From a virus, in IMG/VR virus record IMGVR_UViG_3300046012_000348, positions 1-37,731 of that record: a stretch of 37,731 bases of DNA, one strand, 5' to 3'. The stretch's first letter is position 1. Each line of letters begins with the position of its first letter. Of the stretch, positions 1 through 7,221 are shown in pieces. The position numbers and the translations under genes are program-made. Below the pieces are notes generated by a model. The model ran no database searches. It worked only from the letters and a program-made list of their open reading frames with translations, and was not told the origin of the DNA.

Positions 1-291
1 CCGTACGCGGAGTGGTACTGCGTCGGCTGCGGGCGGTCGTGGGCGTTCATGTCCGAGCCGCACAGTCCCAGCACGCCGGAACGTGAAGCCGAGGCTGAGA
101 AGGTGAAGGAGCGATTCCAGACGGTCGCTCGCGACATCATCGTTCCGCGCTCGCAGTTCGCCTGGTGCGAACGCTGTAAGGCTGGCAGTGATCACGACAC
201 GCACGCGACGGACGAGGAGCGTGCGGCTTCTGATCGTGCTTGGGACGAGCTACGGGCGATGCGTCTCTCGCCAGATCGGCTACCAGCATGA
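1..291 (+). CDS. Zn-ribbon-like small protein, 5' end outside the window
   Basis: The reading frame is open from base 1 and encodes C-V-G-C-G upstream of the ATG at 49, so the gene very probably begins before the window and the ATG is internal. A second pair, C-E-R-C, lies near codon 57, so the two CxxC knuckles could bind one Zn ion. The rest is charged and helical (E/K/R-rich). The stop overlaps the next ATG as ATGA, which implies translational coupling to the nuclease gene. Function is not recognised; it resembles the other small Cys-rich phage proteins in this window. Confidence 0.65.
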   Translation, partial: PYAEWYCVGCGRSWAFMSEPHSPSTPEREAEAEKVKERFQTVARDIIVPRSQFAWCERCKAGSDHDTHATDEERAASDRAWDELRAMRLSPDRLPA

Positions 292-1340
292 GCGCCACCA
301 CAACACCGTCGCTGCGCTGGTCGTCGGTGCGCTCGTGTGCCCGCAAAGCGATCTACGAAGCGACCGCGGCACCCGCACGGGAGCGGACGCTGAGAGAAGA
401 CCGTCAGCTTTACCGTGGCCGGTCGGTCGGCCATGACTGGATCGTGGCGGTCGCGACGGAGAAGATGTGGAAGGTCTGGGTTGACTCAGGCCCGAGCCAC
501 TGGCTGCCGCCGGATCTGTCAGCCAGCAGCGAGGACGAAGCCGACGTGGTCGCCGAGCTGCGTGTCCAGTGGGAGATGGGTGTCGGCCACGCGGACCTTT
601 ACATCCGGGAGACGGACACGGTCGTGGAGGTGCTGTCGTCGCAGAACCCGACCGGCGACATGGTGCACTCGAAGTTGGTCCAGGCACGAGGCTACGCGCG
701 GGCGCTCGACGCGTCGAACATCGCGCTGATCGTCGTCGACCCGTCCACGCTCGAGGAGGAACGCGTGATCGTCACGTCCCGGTCTGCTCAATGGGATGCG
801 TTGGCGGCCGAATGCGACGAACGCGTGACACAGGTGCTCGGCTGGCGCGACAGCGGGCAGCTTCCCGGCCGGGTGTGCGGCAAACCCGGCGACGCGTGGG
901 GGCATTTCTGCACGTTCGCGGAGCACTGCTTCGACGGCTATGTGCCCGCGACAGCGGAGGCGATCGACTCGGAGGACGCACAGTTGCTCGCGATCCGGCT
1001 CGCGAACGTGAAAGCGAAACGACGCGAGATCGGCGCCACGGACAGGACGCTCGAGGAGGAGCAGAAGGAGATCCAGGCGAAGCTCGACCCGCTCGTGCCG
1101 GCCGGCGAATGGCAGGTCGGCGGCTACCGGGTGAAGCGCTCCGACCGGACACGCAAGTCGTTCAAGCTGCCGCTCGCTGAGAAGGACTCCAGGCTGCCGG
1201 ACGAGCTGCTGGCCGAGTTCACGTCGATGTCGGAGTTCACCGTGTGGGACGTCGAGCAGACCGGGCCGGCGGTGGTGTACGAAGACGACGCCGCGCCTTG
1301 GACGGACGCCGACCTCGAGACGCCGTTGGAGGCGTTCTGA
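288..1340 (+). CDS. Cas4/RecB-like PD-(D/E)XK nuclease
   Basis: Predicted 350-aa DNA nuclease of the Cas4/RecB type, probably used in phage recombination or DNA end processing. Seen: an N-terminal Cys in SSVRSCARKAIYE (C17), GHADLY with Asp103, VVEVL with Glu114, a QARGY box (Q132-Y136), and three C-terminal cysteines (C197, C208, C214). One N-terminal plus three C-terminal Cys is the 4Fe-4S pattern of Cas4/AddB nucleases. The ATG at 288 is chosen because it overlaps the previous stop as ATGA and starts right before the conserved N-terminal helix; an upstream ATG at 240 would add 16 unlikely residues. Odd: the usual Lys of the E-x-K motif is Leu here, and Lys129 might substitute. Such nucleases often pair with RecT-like annealases; none is visible in the window. 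Confidence 0.75.
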   Translation: MSATTTPSLRWSSVRSCARKAIYEATAAPARERTLREDRQLYRGRSVGHDWIVAVATEKMWKVWVDSGPSHWLPPDLSASSEDEADVVAELRVQWEMGVGHADLYIRETDTVVEVLSSQNPTGDMVHSKLVQARGYARALDASNIALIVVDPSTLEEERVIVTSRSAQWDALAAECDERVTQVLGWRDSGQLPGRVCGKPGDAWGHFCTFAEHCFDGYVPATAEAIDSEDAQLLAIRLANVKAKRREIGATDRTLEEEQKEIQAKLDPLVPAGEWQVGGYRVKRSDRTRKSFKLPLAEKDSRLPDELLAEFTSMSEFTVWDVEQTGPAVVYEDDAAPWTDADLETPLEAF

Positions 1341-1519
1341 TGGACACAGTTGATCGTCGCGTCGCGGAGCTCGTCTACAGCGGCGCCGCACGCGCGTACG
1401 GCTTCCGCCCCGTCACGGGCGACGGGGCCGACGAGCAGCTTTGCGTGCGGTGTCAATGGGAGCGGCCCGACGCCGGCCATCTGGTCTGCGCGACATGCGA
1501 GCAGGAGGCTGCGCGGTGA
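1340..1519 (+). CDS. Small zinc-ribbon protein
   Basis: A 59-aa protein starting at the ATG that overlaps the upstream stop (TGATG). Its C-terminal half has C-V-R-C and C-A-T-C knuckles about 15 residues apart, a minimal zinc ribbon. The N-terminal half is a short helix (DRRVAELVYSGAARAYGF). The function is unknown. It belongs to a chain of translationally coupled Cys-rich small genes ahead of the integrase. Confidence 0.6.
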   Translation: MDTVDRRVAELVYSGAARAYGFRPVTGDGADEQLCVRCQWERPDAGHLVCATCEQEAAR

Positions 1520-1749
1520 ACGACCAGACCGATTCGCTGAGGGCATTCGCCCCTGGAACGTGTCCGTGCGGAATCGAGGACGCGGAGCATTACCCGTTCG
1601 ACCACAGCCGGGTCGTCGTCCCCACGTCGAAGAACTGCCCGATCCATTACTGCACGGGCGATCCTGATTGCACAGCGACCAAGCATCTGCACGGTTGCTT
1701 TGCCGACGCGGGCAACTGCGACCGCCCAGGAGAGCATCGTGCAGCGTGA
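1516..1749 (+). CDS. Small Cys/His-rich protein
   Basis: A 77-aa protein starting at GTG, whose GTGA overlaps the preceding stop. It is rich in Cys and His (C-P-C-G, C-P-I-H-Y-C, D-C-T, H-L-H-G-C-F, N-C-D), suggesting metal binding. No family is recognised. The GTG start is preferred over the upstream ATG at 1441, which lies within the previous gene. Confidence 0.55.
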   Translation: MNDQTDSLRAFAPGTCPCGIEDAEHYPFDHSRVVVPTSKNCPIHYCTGDPDCTATKHLHGCFADAGNCDRPGEHRAA

Positions 1750-2050
1750 CGGAACACCGCAGCGGGCGGGGTGCTACGTGTGTGGCAAGCGGCCCGTCGT
1801 GGCGACGCGGACGTTCTTCTGCACGGCCGGCCCGACCGTCAGCGGCGACGTATGTGGGGCGCACCTGGATGACTCACCGCGGCCCTGCGCTTTTTGCGGT
1901 CACGTCACCGACGTAGCCGACCTCATGGACGTGATTCACGGCATCTTCGAGAGGCTCGTGACGGTCGCGCCGCCTCCGCCGAACTTCATGACGAATACGG
2001 ACGAGTACGTCGTGGTGCTCAAAGAAGCTCGGAGGGTTCTCGGTGGCTGA
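1739..2050 (+). CDS. Zinc-ribbon protein
   Basis: A 103-aa protein. The GTG at 1739 has a good ribosome-binding site (AGGAGA about 6 bases upstream) and overlaps the previous gene by 11 bases. It contains C-Y-V-C, F-F-C, V-C-G-A-H-L-D and C-A-F-C-G-H, a likely two-knuckle Zn fold, then an amphipathic C-terminal helix (VVVLKEARRVLG). This layout resembles small phage ClpX-type or double-ribbon zinc proteins, but the resemblance is too weak to name. Its end overlaps the integrase start by 8 bases. Confidence 0.55.
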   Translation: MQRDGTPQRAGCYVCGKRPVVATRTFFCTAGPTVSGDVCGAHLDDSPRPCAFCGHVTDVADLMDVIHGIFERLVTVAPPPPNFMTNTDEYVVVLKEARRVLGG

Positions 2051-3218
2051 TCTCGGAACGCCCTCACCTCTGCCCGCTGATAGCGCCAGCTCCGATCTCG
2101 TGCAGTCCCTACACGAGCGCGCCACGCTCGTGGCGACGCTGCAGAACCCGGAGATCACCCTTGCGCGCGCCGCGGCGACCTACATCCTCTTCAAGCGCCG
2201 CCGGCTGACCGCCGCGTCGGAACGCGGCTACAAGCACGTCCTCGACGAACTGACGATCAACCATCCGGGCTCGAGGTTGCGCGACTTCGACCCGCCGACC
2301 GGGACGCTCGTGATCGAGGAGTTCCTCGCGACCCGCTGGGGGCATCTAGCGCCGCGCACCTACAACAAGAGCTACTCGATCCTCTCCGACTTCTTCGAGT
2401 GGCACGTCGCGCGCGGCACGCTCCTCAGGACTCCGATGGGGACGCTCGAGCGTGCGAAGACGCGGCCTGTCCTGCGCATCACGTTCAGCGACGTGCAGGT
2501 CGTGCAGATCCTTGCGGCGAACACGCCCGCGCGCGACCAGATCGCGCTGCGGCTGCTGCTCTTCTTCGGCATCCGCAAGGGCGCATTGCGAGGCGTCCGT
2601 CTGGAGCACTTCGACGTCGAGAAGCGGCGGCTCACCGTGTTCACGAAGGGCGAGAAGATCCATACGCTGCCAATCGTCGACGACACGATCTGGCAGCTCC
2701 TCGCCGACCTTCGCGAGCCTGGCGATCACTACCTGCTGCCGAAGCAGAAGACGAGGAAGCGGATACCGCCAACCAAGGCTGCGTTGAAGCAGCTCGCCGC
2801 GGCGGTCGCCTCGACCCGTGAACCTCTCACGGCGGCGGCCGTCGACGCGCAGTGCGCGCGCGAGCTCGCAGACGTGCTCGACGCGCTCGAGCTGGCAGAT
2901 GTTCGGCTGAAGCTCGCGATCGACGCCGCGTCGACACAGACAAAAGTCGATCTGACCCAGCCGATCGGCGAGCACGGTGCCCATCTCTGGTGGTACCGCT
3001 GCCTCGCCCGCGCCGGCATCGTCACGAAAGGACAGACGGCCGGGCGGAGGATGCACAGCGCTCGCCACACGGCCATCCAGCGGGTGCTCGACAAGACGCA
3101 GAACCTGAAGGCCGCGCAGCAGCTCGCCGGGCACGCGAACATCGGCACGACCGGCGACACCTACACCGACTGGACACTCGAACAGCAGGCCGAAACGATG
3201 CGCGAGGTGCTCGGGTGA
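2043..3218 (+). CDS. Tyrosine recombinase / phage integrase (first copy)
   Basis: A 391-aa tyrosine recombinase, GTG start, predicted to catalyse site-specific integration. An N-terminal arm and core-binding SAM-like helical domain (about residues 35-125) precedes the catalytic domain. Catalytic residues are visible: Arg178 in FFGIRKG, Lys202 in FTKGEK, His338 and Arg341 in HSARHT, His364 in LAGHANIGTT and nucleophile Tyr374 in GDTYTDW. The set is complete, so the enzyme is expected to be active. Odd: about 75 extra residues (roughly 235-310) lie between the beta-hairpin Lys and the HxxR box, a helical insertion absent from the second recombinase downstream. It is coupled by GTGA to an excisionase-like gene. 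Confidence 0.9.
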   Translation: MADLGTPSPLPADSASSDLVQSLHERATLVATLQNPEITLARAAATYILFKRRRLTAASERGYKHVLDELTINHPGSRLRDFDPPTGTLVIEEFLATRWGHLAPRTYNKSYSILSDFFEWHVARGTLLRTPMGTLERAKTRPVLRITFSDVQVVQILAANTPARDQIALRLLLFFGIRKGALRGVRLEHFDVEKRRLTVFTKGEKIHTLPIVDDTIWQLLADLREPGDHYLLPKQKTRKRIPPTKAALKQLAAAVASTREPLTAAAVDAQCARELADVLDALELADVRLKLAIDAASTQTKVDLTQPIGEHGAHLWWYRCLARAGIVTKGQTAGRRMHSARHTAIQRVLDKTQNLKAAQQLAGHANIGTTGDTYTDWTLEQQAETMREVLG

Positions 3219-3442
3219 CCTCGAGCCTCGGCATCGAACTGACGGGCCTGTATGACTGCGCGCGGTTGGTGCGCGAGCTCGGCGTGTCGCGGAAGGCTGC
3301 GGAGGCGATCATGTTGCGGGTCGACAAGCAGAAGGTTCCGGGTTTGCGCAAGGTGTATGTGAGGGGCGCGGACGTGCAGCGGCTGCTTGACGAGAACCTG
3401 GTGGACGCGAAGAGCGAACGGCCGCTGGGGAGGGTCGCGTGA
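3215..3442 (+). CDS. Excisionase-like / MerR-type winged-helix protein
   Basis: A 75-aa protein starting at a GTG that overlaps the integrase stop. The body (LYDCARLVRELGVSRKAAE..., then LRKVYVRGADVQRLLDEN) fits a MerR/Xis-like small winged helix: a helix-turn-helix choosing a DNA site, then a beta-hairpin wing and the common 'R-x-x-D-V-x-x-L-L' helix. Such proteins act as recombination directionality factors. Its place between two recombinases supports this. The length is typical of Xis proteins. Confidence 0.7.
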   Translation: MTSSLGIELTGLYDCARLVRELGVSRKAAEAIMLRVDKQKVPGLRKVYVRGADVQRLLDENLVDAKSERPLGRVA

Positions 3443-4548
3443 GCCCGGCGTGGATCCGTCCTCGTGTCGTGAAGGTGACGAGACGGAACCCGCGTGGCCG
3501 GACGTTCCAGGTGCTGTATCGGCGTGGCGGCCGCGGCACGCCGATCGAAGCTGCCGGCAGCTTCAAGACCGAACGGGAGGCGAAGACCCGCCGGGATCTC
3601 GTCGCCGGCTGGCTCGCGCAGGGTCGTAACCCGAAGGCCGAGCTCGCGACCCTGGTTGCCGCCCCCGTCGTGGCGCGTAGCTATCTGGCGACGGCGGAGG
3701 CGATGATCGTGTCGCGCCACGACGCCGCCCCGAGCACCCTGCAGGCGAAACGGCATGCTCTCGGAAAGCTGCAGGCGGTCCGACCCGATCTGGCGGCGAA
3801 ACCGCCCGAGGCGTGGACGGTCTCGGACGTGCAGGAGTTGGTAGCGGCGTTCATCAATGCGGGACTGTCGCCCTCGACGGTCGAGAAGTATCTGGGTGAC
3901 GGGCCGAAGGGCGTCCTCGACTTCGCCGGCATCGACCCGAACCCGGCCCGCGACCGGCGCGTCAGACTTCCCGCCACGACGGCGGCGGAGGTTGCGCCGC
4001 CGCCCGCATCGGCCGTGCTCGCGATCCTCGCGGATGTCGCGGACAGGTTCGTGCTTCCGATCGTCACGCTCGAGCAGACCGCGATGCGGGTCGGCGAACT
4101 GTGCTCGCTGCCGTGGGGAGACGTGGATCTCGCCGGGTCACGGTTCCGGCTGTCACGCGAACGGACGAAGACGAGGCATCCGCGCTGGGTGCAGGTGCCC
4201 GGCTGGCTGATCGACGCGATCTCGGACACCTGCCCGCTCGAGGACAGGGCCGCCGGTCGGCTCGTCTTCCAGCGCGTTACGGAGTCGTCGATCCGGGCGA
4301 CGATGGCGCGCGCCTGCCGCAACGCCGGCATCCCCGTCTACTCGCCGCACGACCTCCGCCACCGCCGCGCATCGCTCTGGCACGGCCAGGGCGTCACGTT
4401 GCGCGAACTGATGGACCGCGGCGGCTGGAAACGCAGCGAGATCGCGATCGACACCTACAGCCACGTCATGCCGCTCGACGAGATCCCCGACAAGGCTCTG
4501 CAGGCGATCATCGCGGCACCGCCGAAATCCTCCAGGACACGCCTGTGA
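3439..4548 (+). CDS. Tyrosine recombinase / phage integrase (second copy)
   Basis: A 369-aa tyrosine recombinase, GTG start overlapping the upstream stop. An AP2-like arm-binding N-terminus (about residues 10-65: VKVTRRNPRGRTFQVLYR) is followed by a core-binding domain (80-165) and a catalytic domain. Catalytic residues: Arg217 in TAMRVGEL, Lys244 in ERTKTRH, His304 and Arg307 in HDLRHRR, Trp330 in GGWKRSE where many relatives have His, and nucleophile Tyr340 in IDTYSHV. Trp at that site is known in active members such as Cre, so activity is plausible. The proteins are too dissimilar for recent duplication of the first recombinase. The downstream gap is a reasonable place to look for attP. 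Confidence 0.9.
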   Translation: MSPAWIRPRVVKVTRRNPRGRTFQVLYRRGGRGTPIEAAGSFKTEREAKTRRDLVAGWLAQGRNPKAELATLVAAPVVARSYLATAEAMIVSRHDAAPSTLQAKRHALGKLQAVRPDLAAKPPEAWTVSDVQELVAAFINAGLSPSTVEKYLGDGPKGVLDFAGIDPNPARDRRVRLPATTAAEVAPPPASAVLAILADVADRFVLPIVTLEQTAMRVGELCSLPWGDVDLAGSRFRLSRERTKTRHPRWVQVPGWLIDAISDTCPLEDRAAGRLVFQRVTESSIRATMARACRNAGIPVYSPHDLRHRRASLWHGQGVTLRELMDRGGWKRSEIAIDTYSHVMPLDEIPDKALQAIIAAPPKSSRTRL

Positions 4549-4570
4549 TCTCTCCCGGTGCTGCCCCCGT

Positions 4571-4600
4571 GATGACGGCAAGGCCGGAGCACGCTACGCT
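4571..4600 (+). promoter_or_regulatory. Possible promoter with TACGCT -10
   Basis: TACGCT at 4595-4600 sits 11 bases before an ATG at 4612, the same spacing seen at two other leaderless-type starts in this window. The -35 (GATGAC/ATGACG) is weak and the GGGGAC-N9-GTCCCC dyad of the stronger promoters is absent. Confidence 0.35.
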
Positions 4601-4611
4601 TCCGCTCAACC

Positions 4612-4671
4612 ATGCGGGTTCCAGAAGGGTTGTGCGTTCTTCCGCTGGAAGAGATGGGTCTGATCGGCTAG
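4612..4671 (+). CDS. Possible 19-aa leader peptide
   Basis: An ATG with no ribosome-binding site, 11 bases after a TACGCT hexamer, opens a 19-codon frame ending in TAG. The frame runs through the left arm and inner hairpin of an inverted repeat, so a translating ribosome would melt the structure. That is the geometry of an attenuator peptide, but the peptide has no run of regulatory codons. It may be chance. Confidence 0.2.
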   Translation: MRVPEGLCVLPLEEMGLIG

Positions 4672-4681
4672 CCGCACAACC
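4628..4681. repeat. Nested inverted repeat
   Basis: GGTTGTGCG at 4628-4636 is perfectly complementary to CGCACAACC at 4673-4681. Between them, TCTTCC (4638-4643) and GGAAGA (4647-4652) form a second perfect 6-bp stem with a 3-base loop. No T-tract follows, so it is not a standard intrinsic terminator. It could be a recombinase or repressor site, or an RNA structure. Confidence 0.55.
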
Positions 4682-4882
4682 GCACGTTTTCCACGGGTTT
4701 ACGTCGCGCGATGGGTGCACCTGTTTTGCGCCTGACGCGCTTGGATCGTCCCGTCGTGATGACTGGGTGATCACTTTCTATTCGGCCTCCGTGCGCGCGA
4801 CGTGGTTCGTCGCACGGCTCCTTCGTGCCGTCGTTTGTCCGCTGTCCCTCCTCGACCGTGGCTGCGTCGACTCCGGCTGCGG

Positions 4883-5443
4883 GTGCGCCCCTCGAGCATC
4901 GGAGCCATCATCAGGTTTGCAGCCCTCATGGCCGCTGTCGCGGTCTTCGCGTTCGTGCATGTCCAGTCGCCTCGTGGAGCCTCGGTGACGGTGTTGAGGT
5001 TGCGGGAGCACCGTCAGGTTCGTTCGTTGCATCGTCATGTCGGGACGCTCAGGTTTTTCGCGCGTCATCGTCGGCAGGCGCATTCGGTTGTGGGCCGTCG
5101 TGAGATACGGCGTGCGCGGGTGTGGGTGCGGATCGTTCGGCGGGAGCTAGCCGAGACACGCGTGCAGTTGCGGCCCAGGTCGCTGTTCACGGGTCTGCCG
5201 TCGTGGTGGCTGGCGCAGGCGTCGTGCATCAGGTCGCACGAGGGCGCGTGGACGTCGAACACGGGCAACGGCTATTTCGGGGCGTACCAGTTTCTTCTGA
5301 GCACGTGGGAGTCGGTCGGGGGACGTGGTTTGCCTTCGAGCGCGTCACCTGGCGAGCAGACGTTCCGTGCACGGCTCGTGTGGTTGCGCGACGGCGGCTC
5401 GTGGGTCGAGTGGGGCACGGCGGGGATGTGCGGACTCTCCTGA
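4883..5443 (+). CDS. Secreted Rpf/transglycosylase-like cell-wall hydrolase
   Basis: A hydrophobic N-terminal stretch (IGAIIRFAALMAAVAVFAFV) looks like a signal peptide or membrane anchor. An Arg-rich linker follows, then a C-terminal Rpf/lysozyme-like domain: Cys, the putative catalytic Glu in IRSHEGAW, then NTGNGYFGAYQF, a TW-x-x-x-GG turn, and a final WGTAGMCGL with a second Cys that could form a disulfide. Rpf domains cleave peptidoglycan in actinobacteria. The start is uncertain: GTG 4883 gives a charged n-region before the hydrophobic core, while ATG 4928 would cut into it and GTG 4802 adds unlikely residues. It may act as an endolysin or virion-associated lysin, or alter the lysogen's wall. 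Confidence 0.75.
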   Translation: MRPSSIGAIIRFAALMAAVAVFAFVHVQSPRGASVTVLRLREHRQVRSLHRHVGTLRFFARHRRQAHSVVGRREIRRARVWVRIVRRELAETRVQLRPRSLFTGLPSWWLAQASCIRSHEGAWTSNTGNGYFGAYQFLLSTWESVGGRGLPSSASPGEQTFRARLVWLRDGGSWVEWGTAGMCGLS

Positions 5444-6333
5444 TGGCGGCGGCTGCGAAAACCGTGCGCGTGATCGACGGCACGGATGTCGTGATCGTCC
5501 AGGCCTACGAGCGCATGTGGCATCTGCCTGCGAAGGGAGATGCGCAGCTCGGCCGGCGGACTCTCTGCGGCCTCGAGGGGTTCGTCTACTCGTCGTCTGT
5601 TACGGCCCAACGGAAGGCGTGCCAAGTCTGCGTCGGGCGGGCACCGAAGGGGGTGATCGTCAAGACGCGTGCGCGGCCGAAGAGTGCGAAGCGCCGCGGG
5701 TCGCCGTGCAAGATCTCAGAGACGCAGTTGCGGGCTCTGCACCATGCGCACTGGGAGCAGCGTGTCCCGATCAACGAGCTCGGCCGCCGCTACTGGCAAC
5801 GGTTCGGCTACAAGAGCGCGAGGGCGTGCGGTAACACGATCTCGCATCATTTCCGCTGCCGCGGCTGGGAGACGCACGACCGGATCGAAATGACGGTGCA
5901 GGCGTCGACCCGTCACGGGATGAAGCGCCGCAACGGGAAGTCGTCGGTATACAAACGGTTTCAGGCCGACCAGGTCGGAGCGCAGTACGACGCGCCGTGC
6001 GCGGCGCTGACCCGGCTCGGGAAGCCGTGCCGCGCACGCGCGATGCAAGGCAGCGACGTCTGCCAGTCCCACGACGGAGGTCGTCGGGCCGCGCACGTCG
6101 CGCACATGGCGGCGATGCGCGCGCGCTCGCCGATCCATGACCCGGCGCGTCTCGAGGACGCCGCACCGCTTTCCGCGCTGCTCGTCGCCTACCAGGCGGC
6201 CGGTGGACGGTGGCGCGCGCTCGCACGCGAAACGGCCGTCCCGGAGCACTGGCTTTCGCATATCGCGAAGGGCAAGCAGGAGCGCGTCGACCGCAGCCGC
6301 GCTCAGACGATCCGTGAGGCGCTCGCTTCGTGA
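5443..6333 (+). CDS. Zn-binding and helix-turn-helix protein
   Basis: A 296-aa protein whose ATG overlaps the previous stop (TGATG). Three parts can be seen: an N-terminal region with a C-Q-V-C knuckle; a central Arg/Lys-rich region resembling a homeodomain-like helix-turn-helix (ISETQLRALHHAHWEQRV...INELGRRYW); and a Cys-rich segment with PCAALTRLGKPCRARAM then CQSHDGG. The last pattern matches the short metal-binding 'C..G..C......C..HGG' element common in phage DNA-binding proteins. The C-terminus (LARETAVPEHWLSHIAKGKQ) could be a further helix-turn-helix. A DNA-binding regulator is likely; the target is unknown. Confidence 0.6.
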   Translation: MAAAAKTVRVIDGTDVVIVQAYERMWHLPAKGDAQLGRRTLCGLEGFVYSSSVTAQRKACQVCVGRAPKGVIVKTRARPKSAKRRGSPCKISETQLRALHHAHWEQRVPINELGRRYWQRFGYKSARACGNTISHHFRCRGWETHDRIEMTVQASTRHGMKRRNGKSSVYKRFQADQVGAQYDAPCAALTRLGKPCRARAMQGSDVCQSHDGGRRAAHVAHMAAMRARSPIHDPARLEDAAPLSALLVAYQAAGGRWRALARETAVPEHWLSHIAKGKQERVDRSRAQTIREALAS

Positions 6334-6857
6334 CTGTCCGCCAGGGGCCTGTGGCGGGGGAGGCGGCGCTCGTCGCGAGGTGGCGTCCGTTCGCGCTGTC
6401 GGTCGCCCGCGACTATTTCCTTCCGGGCGCGTCGGCGGACGATGTGCGCCAGGAGGCCCTGATCGGTCTTCTCTCCGGCCTCCGTTCGTTCGACCCGGAG
6501 CTTGGCGCGTTGCAGTCGTTTCTGCATCTCGCGATCACGCGAAGGTTGCAGCAGGAAGTGACGGCCGCGAACAGGCTGAAGCACCGTCCTTTGAACGAAG
6601 CCCTTGGAGGCACGGTCGCGCTCGAGGACGGCGAGGCGGAGATGTTCGACATGGCGCCTTCGCTCGCCGCTTCGGTGGAGGAGCAGTTCGAGCAGCGGGA
6701 ACGGGTGCGCGCGATCGTCGCCGCGGCCCGCACGTTGACGCCGGTCGAGCGTGAAGGGCTCGCGCTGGTCGTGAACGGCGGCGAGTACGCGCATCTTCCG
6801 AAGCGCGTCGACAACGCCATCGCGCGGGCACGCCAAAAACTGCGGGCTGCGGCGTGA
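6330..6857 (+). CDS. Sigma-70-family RNA polymerase sigma factor-like protein
   Basis: A 175-aa protein, GTG overlapping the upstream stop. Residues about 12-80 match sigma region 2 of the SigH/ECF type: an N-terminal helix, ARDYFLPGASADDVRQEALIGLLSGLRSFDP, then SFLHLAITRRLQQEV. A linker follows, then a short region 4-like segment (LTPVEREGLALVVNGGEYAHL...VDNAIARARQKL) that keeps the first and last helices of sigma 4 but looks degenerate in the recognition helix. A phage sigma could redirect host polymerase to phage promoters, and the window carries a recurring promoter motif. That link is inference. Confidence 0.75.
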   Translation: MTVRQGPVAGEAALVARWRPFALSVARDYFLPGASADDVRQEALIGLLSGLRSFDPELGALQSFLHLAITRRLQQEVTAANRLKHRPLNEALGGTVALEDGEAEMFDMAPSLAASVEEQFEQRERVRAIVAAARTLTPVEREGLALVVNGGEYAHLPKRVDNAIARARQKLRAAA

Positions 6858-7036
6858 CCCGCCCGGATCCTCCCGTGACGCCGAACAGCCCGTGTGCGGT
6901 GTGTGGCCGTCCGCGCCACCCGGAACGGTCGGAGAAGTACGCGCGCGGGCAGGCGGAGCTGGACGCGTTCTGTTCGAGTGCGTGTTGCCGTCGGTGGTAC
7001 GGCACGACGATCGTCAGGGACGGGAGCGTCACGTGA
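6854..7036 (+). CDS. Small zinc-ribbon protein
   Basis: A 60-aa protein, GTGA-coupled to the sigma-like gene. C-A-V-C-G-R-P and C-S-S-A-C-C-R-R-W make a classic small phage Zn ribbon resembling the C-terminal 'FCS..C...W' knuckle of DUF2116/TRASH-like proteins. The function is unknown. Confidence 0.6.
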   Translation: MTRPDPPVTPNSPCAVCGRPRHPERSEKYARGQAELDAFCSSACCRRWYGTTIVRDGSVT

Positions 7037-7221
7037 CCTTGGACGAGCTGCCGGTCGTGTGCATGGTGTGCGGCCGCGAACTGATCGTGTGCTGCTACGT
7101 CGACGACGTGGACCCGGAGACGTACAGGTGTCTCGGCTGCCGACCGGTCAAGCAGCACGCGGCGCCGTCGTCGGATCTGGGTGAGGCGATGGCTCGCGCA
7201 CGGAAAGCAGCGAACGTCTGA
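7033..7221 (+). CDS. Small zinc-ribbon protein
   Basis: A 62-aa protein with GTG overlap. It has C-M-V-C-G-R-E then C-C-Y and C-L-G-C-R, a four-Cys ribbon, and a helical tail. It is followed by an ATG overlap (TGATG) to the homing-repeat gene. The function is unknown. Confidence 0.6.
   Translation: MTLDELPVVCMVCGRELIVCCYVDDVDPETYRCLGCRPVKQHAAPSSDLGEAMARARKAANV

Larger units (their letters stand above)
4549..4882 (+). other. 334-base gap with a possible promoter and hairpins
   Basis: This is the only stretch over 300 bases without a convincing gene. It holds a TACGCT -10-like hexamer with a possible leaderless 19-codon ORF, a nested inverted repeat (4628-4681) and, further on, nothing recognisable. 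It lies directly after the second integrase, where temperate phages commonly carry attP. No tRNA-like fragment or obvious core repeat was found. Confidence 0.5.

Noticed and set aside
519-1391. 290-aa - strand ORF
   Set aside because: Shadow of the Cas4-like nuclease gene, which has clear motifs on the + strand.
4802-4882. GTG at 4802 as start of the Rpf-like gene
   Set aside because: It adds an Arg/Pro-rich stretch before the signal-like segment and no ribosome-binding site is present.
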